From Bradyrhizobium sp. dw_411 (lineage in GTDB: Bacteria; Pseudomonadota; Alphaproteobacteria; Rhizobiales; Xanthobacteraceae), in assembly GCF_018449695.1 (NCBI RefSeq), contig NZ_JAAVUY010000029.1, positions 1-64,000 on the forward strand: 64,000 nucleotides of DNA. The letters run 5' to 3'. The position numbers were made by a program, and so were the translations under genes. Shown in pieces: positions 33,668 to 41,666 of this stretch; position 1 is the first letter of the stretch, and every line of letters begins with the position of its first letter. Under the pieces are notes generated by a model. That model did not search any database and was not told the origin of the DNA. It was given only the letters and a program-made list of their open reading frames with translations.

Positions 33668-33806
33668 GTGCTCAATCGGTCTCGGGGGGCTGTAGCTTCA
33701 CTAAACCAGCAAATCCCTGAGATCGCGCCACTCAAGATTCTCGCGCTCGATCAGTTCGATTATCCGGTCACGTTTCCACCGTTAGAACGCCGGCGGGAGA
33801 TACCTT

Positions 33807-33854
33807 CCATAATCACAAGCACCTGTGATTATGGGTCCCTGCGTTCGCAGGGAC
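33807..33854. repeat. Two adjacent perfect hairpins (repeat family K)
   Basis: ccataatcaca-agcacc-tgtgattatgg (11-base arms) is followed at once by gtccctgc-gttc-gcagggac (8-base arms). The second hairpin type recurs near 13094-13111 (gtccccgctgtcgcagggac). It lies in the 283-base gap after tetR, which holds no gene that I can see. Confidence 0.75.
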
Positions 33855-33950
33855 GACACCGATTTTGTTGAAGCCGTATTGCCTAATTGGCTGTAGAATT
33901 CAGGCTGCCACGGCCCAACTCGCCCGCGCATGTCTCCGCGCCAGCCCGCC

Positions 33951-35423
33951 TCACGCCGCGCCGGTGATCCGGCGGTCGCGATTGGCTTCCAGATAATACA
34001 ACCGCTTGGCGTGCAGCATCTTCATGTCGGCGCGTTTGACGACTTGTTCCAAGCGGTCGCCAGGCCGGCTGGTTGCGATGCCTGTGGAGATACTGAGTTC
34101 GAAATCGGGATAATACTGATTGTTGAGTTCGATCAGCTTCGCGAGCTGGACGAGAACCGCTTCGCCGCCGGCGGCGTCGGTGCCCGGCAGCAGCACCGCG
34201 AATTCGTCGCCGCCGATCCGCGCCACCGAAGCCGGCTTTGCGACCAGCGAGCCGAACACTTCGCCGGCCCGGCGCAGCAGCGCGTCGCCGACGCCATGGC
34301 CGAGTTCGTCATTTGCGGTCTTCAGCCCGTTGAGGTCGGCGATGATGATGGTGACGGGTTGCGGCCCCTTGCGGTCCAGCCGGTTGAGTTCGTCGACAAA
34401 GAACGAGCGGTTCAAGGTGCGCGTCAGCACGTCATGGGTGCCGAGATATTCGAGATAGGCTTCCGCCTTCTTGCGCGCGGAGATGTCGGTCAGCCCTACC
34501 AGCACCTGTGCCCAGTCGCCTTCGTGACCGGGCAACACCGAAAATTGCAGCAGCAGATGCAGCCTGGTGCCGTCCAGCGTATAATTCACCACCTCGCGCT
34601 GCTGGAACAGCTTGCCGTCCCACAGATCGATCAGCTGCTCGCGAAAGTCCGGTCCGGTTTCGTCCCGGAACACGGTGGGCAGGCTGCGCAACAAGGTTGC
34701 CTTGTCGGGCGCGTTGAACAGTTCGAGCGTCCGGTCGTTGACGTCGAGCACGCGAATCTCACTGATGCAGCGCGGGACGAATTCCTGGTGCACGTCAGTG
34801 AAGACGCGGAAGTCCTCGACGCCACGGGCGCGGACATCGTCCATCAGCCGTTTCACGCTGCTGAAATCTTCCACCCACAGCGAGACCGGTGAATAGGCAA
34901 ACAGGCCGAATGCGTAGTTCTCGCTATCCGTCAGGCGGCGCCGGACATTTTCCCGCTCGGTCACGTCCTCGATCGCGATCATGACGCGGTCCCAGTTCGC
35001 TTCGTGACCGGGCAGGATCGTGCCGGAGAGCTGGATGTCGAGACGCCGGCCGCCCAGCGTGTAATTCACGGTGTTGGCGGAAAAGCCGCCCTCGCCGTTC
35101 CAGAGCTGGACCATCTCCTCGACCAGGCTCTTGAAGGTGTCGTCGCGCATCACCTGGCCGAGATTGGCCATCAAGTGATCGAGATCGCGCGCGCCGAACA
35201 GCGACAGGGTCTTGCGGTTGACCTTGAGGATGCGCATGCGCTCCGTGCACTGCTGGACGCGCTTGGGGTCGGCGAGCAGGAACGCCTCGATATCGTCGAC
35301 GCCGTCCGCGCGCCACTGCTCGAACAGTTGGCGAACCGCGCTGTAATCCTCGATCCAGAGCGAGACGGGTGCGAGGTCGAACATTTCGGCATTGTCATCG
35401 GGATCGGTGGACAAGGCGGACAT
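33951..35423 (-). CDS. Diguanylate cyclase with two tandem PAS-like sensor domains
   Basis: 490 residues. Two homologous sensor modules follow each other (about 15-155 and 175-315); each has the pair APVSLWIEDYSAVRQLF / SPVSLWVEDFSSVKRLM and VNYTLGGRRLDI / VNYTLDGTRLHL. The GGDEF domain (about 325-480) has an intact active site, RIGGDEFAVLLP, and the DLNGLK segment, so it should make cyclic di-GMP. There is no RxxD inhibitory site five residues before GGDEF (the sequence is KPASVARIGGDEF), and no EAL domain. There is no signal peptide or membrane helix, so sensing is cytosolic. It is monocistronic. Confidence 0.9.
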   Translation of the reverse strand: MSALSTDPDDNAEMFDLAPVSLWIEDYSAVRQLFEQWRADGVDDIEAFLLADPKRVQQCTERMRILKVNRKTLSLFGARDLDHLMANLGQVMRDDTFKSLVEEMVQLWNGEGGFSANTVNYTLGGRRLDIQLSGTILPGHEANWDRVMIAIEDVTERENVRRRLTDSENYAFGLFAYSPVSLWVEDFSSVKRLMDDVRARGVEDFRVFTDVHQEFVPRCISEIRVLDVNDRTLELFNAPDKATLLRSLPTVFRDETGPDFREQLIDLWDGKLFQQREVVNYTLDGTRLHLLLQFSVLPGHEGDWAQVLVGLTDISARKKAEAYLEYLGTHDVLTRTLNRSFFVDELNRLDRKGPQPVTIIIADLNGLKTANDELGHGVGDALLRRAGEVFGSLVAKPASVARIGGDEFAVLLPGTDAAGGEAVLVQLAKLIELNNQYYPDFELSISTGIATSRPGDRLEQVVKRADMKMLHAKRLYYLEANRDRRITGAA

Positions 35424-35637
35424 GAAAGCCTTCGCGAATAACTTGGCGAAATAACCGGTGTCGGGGTGCTTCCAAGGCTAGGGCATAACTCGTTAAGAAT
35501 TCTCTCATTCCGCGCGGCGGCGAGGGGGAATGGAAAGGTTCCAGATTGCTACATATTTCGGCGGTCGTCATGGATGGTTAGTTGCTGAAAATATCAGCAT
35601 GTCGTCTCTGTCTGTTGACGATCGAAATTATCAGCGT

Positions 35638-35818
35638 GTCGTCCCGGCGAACGCCGGGAAACCGTAGGGTGGGCAAAGGCGCTCTTGCGCCGTGCCCACC
35701 ACTCTAAACTCCGATGCAGCTTGAAGATGGTGGGCACGCGGAGCCTGTCATCGGGCGCGCGTTCGCGCGACCCGTTGGCTTTGCCCACCCTACGATATCT
35801 GCGTTCGCCGGAACGACG
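35638..35818. repeat. Composite repeat: family A copy nested inside another inverted repeat
   Basis: The outer arms gtcgtcccggcgaacgc and gcgttcgccggaacgac flank an inner family-A element (35663-35794). The inner element has its own insertion, cggagcctgtcatcgggc with gcgcgcgttcgcgcga, between its arms. The nesting implies at least two insertion or copying events. Confidence 0.8.
35663..35794. repeat. Dispersed inverted repeat, family A (inner element)
   Basis: It starts cgtagggtgggcaaaggcgc and ends ggctttgcccaccctacg, matching the copies at 2509 and 20483. It is longer because of extra sequence in its right half. Confidence 0.85.
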
Positions 35819-35826
35819 ATCCGCGA

Positions 35827-37308
35827 TCAATCCACCACGATCTTCACACGATCACGCGCCTTGACCTGGGCGCGGGCGTCGAGGCCGTTGAGGATACGAA
35901 AGCGCTCCACCGGGCGGTCGAGGCCGGCCATGCGGTGCGACAGCGATTCCACGGTGTCGCCGGGCTGCACATTGACCACCTTGATGCGCAGCGGCCGTGC
36001 GGCCTGGATTTCTTCCAGCGTCAGGCGGCGGAAGGAATTGACGGTTTCGCGGGCGTTGCGCTCGCTCTCGGTGGTCTTCTGCTTGGCGGCGAAAATAAAG
36101 CGGTAGACGTCGCTGCCGAACCGCAACGCATAGACCTTGAACTGCCATTGATCGCCATGGGCGGTCGCGGAGGCGGCCGGGAAGCCGCCGATGGTCATGT
36201 CCTCGGTCGAACCCTTGTCGACATTTTCCATCCAGCCTGAATTGAGATAGTCGCCAAGCGACTGCTCCGCCGGCACGCGCACGACGTCGAAGCGCATCGC
36301 CTGGGTGCCGCCTTCGCGCACGCCGATCACGGCCTGCGCGGTATTATCCAGCGTGAAATTGTCAGGCGCGGCAAAGGTGAAGCCAAGCTTGGGATGCAGG
36401 AAGCGGCGGCCGCGCACAAAACCCTCGCTCGGATCCTCGCCATAGACGATGTTGTCGATCGCGGCCAAATAGGCTTCGCGGTCGCGCTCACCGCCTTCGG
36501 GCGAAGAATATTGCCGCGCGCTGTTCTGTGCATTCTCGACGCGCTCGGGTGTCGCCGGATGCGACGACAGGAAGTCCTGCGCGCGGGGATCGACCGACGG
36601 CGACTTGCCCGCTTTCAGTTCGGCGTTGCGTTCCATCGCGGTGAGGAAACGCGACGCGCCGAACGGATCGAAATGCGCGCGCGCCGAAATGCCGACGCCG
36701 ATGCCATCTGCTTCGAATTCCTGGGCGCGCGAAAAGCTGGCCATCGTCAGTTTGGTTTTCGCCAGCGCCAGCGCGGTCAGATCGGGGTCGCTGCCCATTT
36801 CGGTGACCACCCGGGTGACGACAGCGGCCTGGCGCGCCTGGTCTTCCCGGATCGAGGCGTGCTTGGCCAGCACATGCGCCATCTCGTGGCTCAGCACCGA
36901 AGACAATTCCGAGGTGTCGCATGCCAGCGCGATCAGGCCGCGGGTGACGTAGAGCTGACCGGTCGGCAGCGCGAACGCGTTGACCGCGCCCGAATTGAGG
37001 ATCGTCACTTTGTAGGCCTGATCGGGCCGATCCGATGCCGCCACCAGCCGGTCGACCGTCTTGCCGATCAGGGCTTCCAGCTTGGGATCGTCATAGGATC
37101 CGCCATAGGAAGACAGGATCCGCTCATGCTCGCGCTCGGCCGCCGGGCTTTGCGCGACGGTCCGATTGGGCTTCGTTGGGGTGGGATTTGAGGCCGCCGG
37201 GGAAGAGACCGCCCCGGCCCCGGTCTGGAACCGGTTGATGTCGCCGCACGCGGCCAGCGCGAAACCGGCGCACAGCAGGGCCGGCGCAGCCCAAAGGCCG
37301 CGGCTCAT
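35827..37308 (-). CDS. M48-family metalloprotease lipoprotein with C-terminal LysM
   Basis: 493 residues from ATG 37308, which is preceded by ACAGGA and gives a lipoprotein signal with lipobox ALAAC (Cys21); the frame to 37488 has no such support. The zinc-protease motif is HEMAH (His141-Glu142, His145), with a downstream Glu in EFEADGIG. The TPR-like middle part is typical of BepA-type proteases. The end (about 440-493, VVNVQPGDTVESLSHRMAGL) is a LysM peptidoglycan-binding domain. It is probably a periplasmic quality-control protease for outer-membrane assembly. It is monocistronic. Confidence 0.9.
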   Translation of the reverse strand: MSRGLWAAPALLCAGFALAACGDINRFQTGAGAVSSPAASNPTPTKPNRTVAQSPAAEREHERILSSYGGSYDDPKLEALIGKTVDRLVAASDRPDQAYKVTILNSGAVNAFALPTGQLYVTRGLIALACDTSELSSVLSHEMAHVLAKHASIREDQARQAAVVTRVVTEMGSDPDLTALALAKTKLTMASFSRAQEFEADGIGVGISARAHFDPFGASRFLTAMERNAELKAGKSPSVDPRAQDFLSSHPATPERVENAQNSARQYSSPEGGERDREAYLAAIDNIVYGEDPSEGFVRGRRFLHPKLGFTFAAPDNFTLDNTAQAVIGVREGGTQAMRFDVVRVPAEQSLGDYLNSGWMENVDKGSTEDMTIGGFPAASATAHGDQWQFKVYALRFGSDVYRFIFAAKQKTTESERNARETVNSFRRLTLEEIQAARPLRIKVVNVQPGDTVESLSHRMAGLDRPVERFRILNGLDARAQVKARDRVKIVVD

Positions 37309-37412
37309 TCCTGTCCCGTGCCGTCCACCACCAGCCACGTCAGCTACTCGTAAGTCTCTTGTTTGCGCATGATCTCTTCGGAAAAACGGTCCCCACCTTT
37401 CCGGATTATGCG

Positions 37413-38222
37413 CTAATTCCCACCAAGCACTTCTACCTGCCCGACCCGGAGCACTTCCATTCGCGGGCCGCCCCGCGCCTCGATCCATCCGCGGACACGA
37501 ATCCGTCGATTTTCGAGGGACTTAAGCGCAATGCCGGCCGCCTCAAATAGAGGTAGCATGCGCCTTGAAATAGTCACAGCAAAGTCCCGTGTCCAGTTCC
37601 GCCCGAAATTCAGATAAGTCGTCGCCCCCGCCTGCCGGACGGACAAAACCTTGCCCTCGACCAGCATAAACTGCCCGATCCCGGCCAAAATATCGCCCGT
37701 ACTTTCCGTGTTTTTTATGACCGCGGGGTCGGCCCAAACGCCTCGTTTAGTCTGCCGCGCCGCTGCCTCGGCTTCCATCAGAACCCCTGCGCATTCCTTG
37801 TCGGTCACGCTCGCCGAGACCAGCGCTTCGCCCTGCAACAGGAGTTCGCGCTGAACCAGCGTTTCGGAAGACGAATTTTCCGGCGAGGCCAGAAACACGA
37901 AAGCGGGCTCGCGGCCATAACGATCGGGCGTGTCGTCATCGGCGCGCACGATCACGTCGCGCCCGTTCAGGATCGCCGATAGCGCCGCGCTGCGGTTCGC
38001 AGATGTTTTCTCTGATGTTATGGGTTCGATGCCGGCCAGGCGGATCTCGCGGCCATCCTGCAGGCGGAAGGTGCGCGCATCGAGAATGGCTGCGACATGG
38101 CCGTCGCCTTGCGCGGCGAACGCGCATCCGGCGGCGTGGACCGGGCTGGTCGCAGCCAGCAATACGTTCGCAAGCAAACTGATGGCGACGCTTGCGGAGA
38201 GCGATATCGCTATCCGGCGCAT
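37413..38222 (-). CDS. Exported thermonuclease-like (SNase-fold) protein
   Basis: 269 residues from ATG 38222, giving a signal peptide (MRRIAISLSASVAISLLANV... cleaved near VHA). An upstream ATG at 38255 is possible. The SNase-fold core includes DARTFRLQDGREIRLAGIEP (about residues 48-67), the Arg-containing DDTPDRYGREPAFVF (about 95-109), and a C-terminal SNase-like RGVWAD. The DxxT-type calcium residues of true nuclease are only partly visible, so catalytic activity is uncertain. It converges on nothing and is upstream of the M48 gene on the same strand. Confidence 0.8.
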   Translation of the reverse strand: MRRIAISLSASVAISLLANVLLAATSPVHAAGCAFAAQGDGHVAAILDARTFRLQDGREIRLAGIEPITSEKTSANRSAALSAILNGRDVIVRADDDTPDRYGREPAFVFLASPENSSSETLVQRELLLQGEALVSASVTDKECAGVLMEAEAAARQTKRGVWADPAVIKNTESTGDILAGIGQFMLVEGKVLSVRQAGATTYLNFGRNWTRDFAVTISRRMLPLFEAAGIALKSLENRRIRVRGWIEARGGPRMEVLRVGQVEVLGGN

Positions 38223-38426
38223 GTGTTGAAGTTCAGGCGTGATGACCGAGTGCATCGCGCCATGTTTACACGGACGGCGCGTTCCGCTTAGCGGAAAAAC
38301 GATGGTTTAACACGGGACGCGGCGCGGCTTGATACGGCCGGCCGGCGGCTTGCCGCTGCCGGGCGCTTGCGGCATGATCGCGGCAACAGAAAAAGTGCGG
38401 CCGCGCGGCAATGCGGCCTGTCGCCA

Positions 38427-38460
38427 GGGAGGCTTGCATGAACGGGGAGGCTTGCATGAA
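38427..38460 (+). repeat. Tandem duplication of ribosome site plus start codon
   Basis: gggaggcttgcatgaa occurs twice with an 18-base period (38427-38442 and 38445-38460). Both ATGs (38438 and 38456) are in frame with the ABC receptor gene, so it has two equivalent starts six codons apart. Confidence 0.85.
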
Positions 38461-39661
38461 ACGCGTTCGAACCGTCGTTCTTGCCACGGCGCTCGCGCTG
38501 GCCGCGACCGCAGCGATGGCCCAGAGCAAGCCGCCGCTCAAGCTCGGCGGAATCCTCGATATGTCCGGGCTTTATGCCGACATCACCGGCCCCGGCGCCG
38601 AGATGGCGGCCAGAATGGCGGCGGAAGATTTTGGCGGCGAAGTGCTCGGCCGCAAGATCGAAATCCTCGCGGCCGATCATCTCAACAAGGCCGATCTCGC
38701 CGCCAACATCGCCCGCGACATGATCGACAATCAGGGCGTCGAGATGATCTACGACGTCGCGGCGTCGGCCACCGCGCTGGCGGCCGGTGAGATCGCCAAG
38801 GCACGCAACAAGATCATCATGTTCTCCGGGCCGGGATCGATCCGGCTCAGCAACGAAGCCTGCGGTCCCTATACCGTGCATTATGTGTTCGACACCTTCG
38901 CGCAGGCGAATGTGACGGGTCTCGCCGCGGTCAAAAACGGCCTCGATAGCTGGTTCTTTATCACGGCCGACTACGCGTTCGGACAGGACCTCGAAAAGGA
39001 CACCACCAATGTGGTGCTCAAATCCGGCGGCAAGGTGCTGGGCAATGTCCGGCATCCGCTCAACAGTTCGGATTTCTCGTCCTATCTGCTGCAGGCGCAG
39101 GCCTCCAAGGCCAAGGTGATCGGACTCGCCAATGCCGGCGGCGACACCATCAACACCATCAAGCAGGCGGCCGAATTCGGCGTGATGAAGGGCGGCCAGA
39201 AGATTTCACCGCTGCTGGCTTTTGTCACTGATATCGACAGCGTCGGTCTCGAGACCGCGCAGGGCCTGCTGCTGACCGAAGCGTGGTACTGGGACCTCAA
39301 CGACGAGACGCGCGCGTTTGCCAAACGCTTCGCGGACCGCATCAAGCGGCCGCCGGGCTCGGCGCAGGTCGGCGTCTATTCGTCGGTCACGCATTATCTG
39401 AAAGCGGTGAAGGCCGCCGGCACCACCGATCCGGCCGCGGTCATGAAGATCATGAAGGAAACCCCGATCAACGATGTGTTTGCGAAAAACGGCCGGATTC
39501 GCGAGGACGGCCGCATGGTGCATGACATGTACCTGTTCGAGGTCAAGAAGCCTTCGGAATCCAAAGCCCGCTGGGATGACTACAGACTGCTCGCGACCAT
39601 CCCCGGCAACGAGGCGTTCCAGTCGCTGGAATTGTCGCGCTGCCCGCTGGTGAAGAAATAA
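38456..39661 (+). CDS. Branched-chain-amino-acid-type ABC transporter substrate-binding protein
   Basis: 401 residues from ATG 38456 with a Sec signal peptide (cleavage after AMAQ, about residue 23). The mature protein has the LivJ-like receptor fold: PPLKLGGILDMSGLYADITG at the start, IEILAADHLNKADLAANIAR, and a C-terminal VKKPSESKARWDDYRLLATI. Members bind amino acids, amides or aromatic acids. No permease or ATPase genes lie nearby, so it is an orphan receptor. The in-frame ATG at 38438, with an identical ribosome site, would add six residues. Confidence 0.9.
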   Translation: MKRVRTVVLATALALAATAAMAQSKPPLKLGGILDMSGLYADITGPGAEMAARMAAEDFGGEVLGRKIEILAADHLNKADLAANIARDMIDNQGVEMIYDVAASATALAAGEIAKARNKIIMFSGPGSIRLSNEACGPYTVHYVFDTFAQANVTGLAAVKNGLDSWFFITADYAFGQDLEKDTTNVVLKSGGKVLGNVRHPLNSSDFSSYLLQAQASKAKVIGLANAGGDTINTIKQAAEFGVMKGGQKISPLLAFVTDIDSVGLETAQGLLLTEAWYWDLNDETRAFAKRFADRIKRPPGSAQVGVYSSVTHYLKAVKAAGTTDPAAVMKIMKETPINDVFAKNGRIREDGRMVHDMYLFEVKKPSESKARWDDYRLLATIPGNEAFQSLELSRCPLVKK

Positions 39662-39695
39662 AGGCGGTCGAAGGCGTCACGCGCCGCACTAACAA

Positions 39696-39778
39696 CGTCA
39701 TTCCGGGGCGATGCGTAGCATCGAGCCCGGAATCTCGAGGTTCCGGGTCTGGTGCTAACGCACCATCCCGGAATGACG
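39696..39778. repeat. Dispersed inverted repeat, family C
   Basis: The arms cgtcattccggggcgatgcg and catcccggaatgacg, with the inner ccggaatctcgaggttccgg. It lies between the ABC receptor and the enoyl-CoA hydratase gene. Confidence 0.85.
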
Positions 39779-39810
39779 GGACAAAACCAATAACAACGAA
39801 AGCAAACCTC

Positions 39811-40599
39811 ATGTCCGACATCGTCCTGCAAGATCTCGACTCCGGCCTGCTCACCATCACCATGAACCGTCCCGACCGGCGCAATGCGCTTAATCCTGAG
39901 ATGACGCTGGGTCTGGTCGCGGCGGCGCGGCGGGCGGCGGAGGATCATGAGGTTCGCGCGGTGCTGCTCAAGGGCGCGGGCGGCACGTTCTGTGTCGGCG
40001 GCGACGTCAAGTCGATGGCGGAGGGACGCGCGCCGCTGCCGTTCGAAGCCAAGATGACCAATCTGCGGCGCGGCATGGAAGTCTCGCGCGTGCTGCACCA
40101 GATGCAGAAGCCGGTAGTGGCGCAGATCGACGGCGCGGCCGCAGGCGCCGGGCTGTCGATCGCGCTGGCCTGCGATCTGCGCGTGGCCTCGGCGTCCGCC
40201 AAGATCACCACCGCCTTCGCCAAGGTCGGCCTGTCCGGTGACTATGGCGGCACTTATTTCCTGACCCATTTGCTCGGTAGCGCCAAGGCGCGCGAACTCT
40301 ATCTGCTATCGCCGGTGCTCACCGCGCAGGAAGCGCTCGCGCTCGGCATGGTGACGCGGGTGGTGCCCGATGCCGAAGTCGAAGCCGCGGCGCATGAGCT
40401 CGCGATGTCGCTGGCGCAGGGCCCTTCGGTGACGCTGGGCTACATCAAGCGCAACATCAACAATGCCGAGCAGATGTCGCTGGAAGCCTGCTTCGACGCC
40501 GAGGCGATCCATCACTCCCGCGCCTGCGAGACCGCCGACCACAAGGAAGCCGCCAAGGCGTTCGTCGAAAAGCGGAAGCCGGTGTTTGAGGGGCGTTGA
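39811..40599 (+). CDS. Enoyl-CoA hydratase/isomerase family protein
   Basis: A 262-residue crotonase-fold protein. Substrate-binding and oxyanion-hole blocks are GAGGTFCVGGDVKSM (about 52-66) and IDGAAAGAGLSIALACDLRV (about 107-126). At the usual catalytic-Glu position the sequence reads GLSGDYGGTYFL, with Asp rather than Glu, so isomerase or hydrolase activity is as likely as hydratase. It faces the acyl-CoA operon on the other strand, from which it is separated by a family-D repeat. Confidence 0.88.
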   Translation: MSDIVLQDLDSGLLTITMNRPDRRNALNPEMTLGLVAAARRAAEDHEVRAVLLKGAGGTFCVGGDVKSMAEGRAPLPFEAKMTNLRRGMEVSRVLHQMQKPVVAQIDGAAAGAGLSIALACDLRVASASAKITTAFAKVGLSGDYGGTYFLTHLLGSAKARELYLLSPVLTAQEALALGMVTRVVPDAEVEAAAHELAMSLAQGPSVTLGYIKRNINNAEQMSLEACFDAEAIHHSRACETADHKEAAKAFVEKRKPVFEGR

Positions 40600-40679
40600 G
40601 GGGTGGGCTATCTGCGGCTGCGTCAGATATGCCTGATGGTGCCGAATCTCCCTCAGCACGTCGTCCCAGCGAACGCTTG

Positions 40680-40824
40680 ATCTTCCCCTCTCCCCTTGTG
40701 GGAGAGGGTGGCGTGATGCGAACGCAGTGAGCAGCGCGACGGGTGAGGGGTTCTTTCCGCAGATGCAGACCCCTCATCCGCCCTCGCTTCGCGAGGGCAC
40801 CTTCTCCCACAAGGGGAGAAGGGA
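40680..40824. repeat. Dispersed inverted repeat, family D
   Basis: It begins cttcccctctccccttgtgg and ends ctcccacaaggggagaaggg, with gggtgaggggttctttccgc in the middle as in the copy at 26090. It sits between two convergent genes and probably separates their transcripts. Confidence 0.85.
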
Positions 40825-40829
40825 AAAGA

Positions 40830-41633
40830 TTACCTTCCCTTGAAATTCGCAGGCCGCCGCTCGGTGGTCGCCTTGACGCCTTCCGCGAAATCTTCGGTCG
40901 CGCGCAGGCGGGTCTGCTCGGCGAGTTCATGGTTGGTCGCCGCCAGCACGCGGTCGGCGAGGCCGGCGCGCATGGTGGCGCGGGTCGAGAGCAGGCCGAG
41001 TGGCGAGCATTCGGCGATTTCCTGTGCGAGCTTCATCGCCGCGGAGCGCACCTGATCCTGCGGCACGCATTCGTTCGCAAGGCCCATGCGGGTGGCTTCT
41101 TCGCCGGTGACGCGGCGGCTGGTGTAGAAAATCAATTCCGCATTGTTCTTGCCGACCAGTTCGGGCAGCGTCACGGTCAGCCCGAAGCCGGGATGAAATC
41201 CGAGCTTGGTAAAATTCGCGGCAAAGCGCGCTTCGGGGCAGGTGACGCGGAAATCCGCGGACACCGCCAGTCCCAGTCCGCCGCCGATCGCCGCGCCATG
41301 GATGGCGGCGACGATCGGCTTCTTGTTACGAAAAATCCGCACCGCCTGGACATAGAGATGGCTGATTGGGCCGAGGCCCGTCGCCGGATCGGCCTTCTCG
41401 CGCGCCTCCTGTTCCTGCCGCGCCGGATCGTTGAAATTGGCGCCGGCGCAGAACGCCTTGCCCTGCGCGGCAAGCACCACCGCGCGGGCTTCCGGATCAT
41501 TGTCGATATCGGTCAGCGCATCCGCGATCTGGTTGATCAGCGAGATGTCGAAGAAGTTCAGCGGCGGGCGCCGAATTTCGATCGTGGTGACGTGGCCGGT
41601 CTTCTCGACGCCGATATCCGTGAATGTTGTCAT
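40830..41633 (-). CDS. Enoyl-CoA hydratase/isomerase family protein
   Basis: A 267-residue crotonase-fold protein, the last gene of a three-gene minus-strand operon. Conserved blocks are AAQGKAFCAGANFNDPA (about 54-70) and AIHGAAIGGGLGLAVSADFR (about 107-126). The active-site segment LGFHPGFGLTVTLPELVG lacks the first catalytic Glu of true hydratases. It lies 33 bases after the acyl-CoA dehydrogenase stop. The two hydratase-like proteins of the region differ clearly and are not a recent duplicate. Confidence 0.9.
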   Translation of the reverse strand: MTTFTDIGVEKTGHVTTIEIRRPPLNFFDISLINQIADALTDIDNDPEARAVVLAAQGKAFCAGANFNDPARQEQEAREKADPATGLGPISHLYVQAVRIFRNKKPIVAAIHGAAIGGGLGLAVSADFRVTCPEARFAANFTKLGFHPGFGLTVTLPELVGKNNAELIFYTSRRVTGEEATRMGLANECVPQDQVRSAAMKLAQEIAECSPLGLLSTRATMRAGLADRVLAATNHELAEQTRLRATEDFAEGVKATTERRPANFKGR

Positions 41634-41666
41634 GGTGGTCCTCGATTGAAATAATTTCGTTGGCGC

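Larger units (their letters stand above)
35424..35826. other. Intergenic gap (403 bases) holding nested repeats
   Basis: It contains the composite repeat at 35638-35818 and otherwise AT-richer leader sequence of the diguanylate cyclase gene (35430-35620). No gene is seen. Confidence 0.5.

Noticed and set aside
40743..41654. Plus-strand frame of 303 codons opposite the second enoyl-CoA hydratase
   Set aside because: It runs through a family-D repeat and the complement of a real gene, with no ribosome site.
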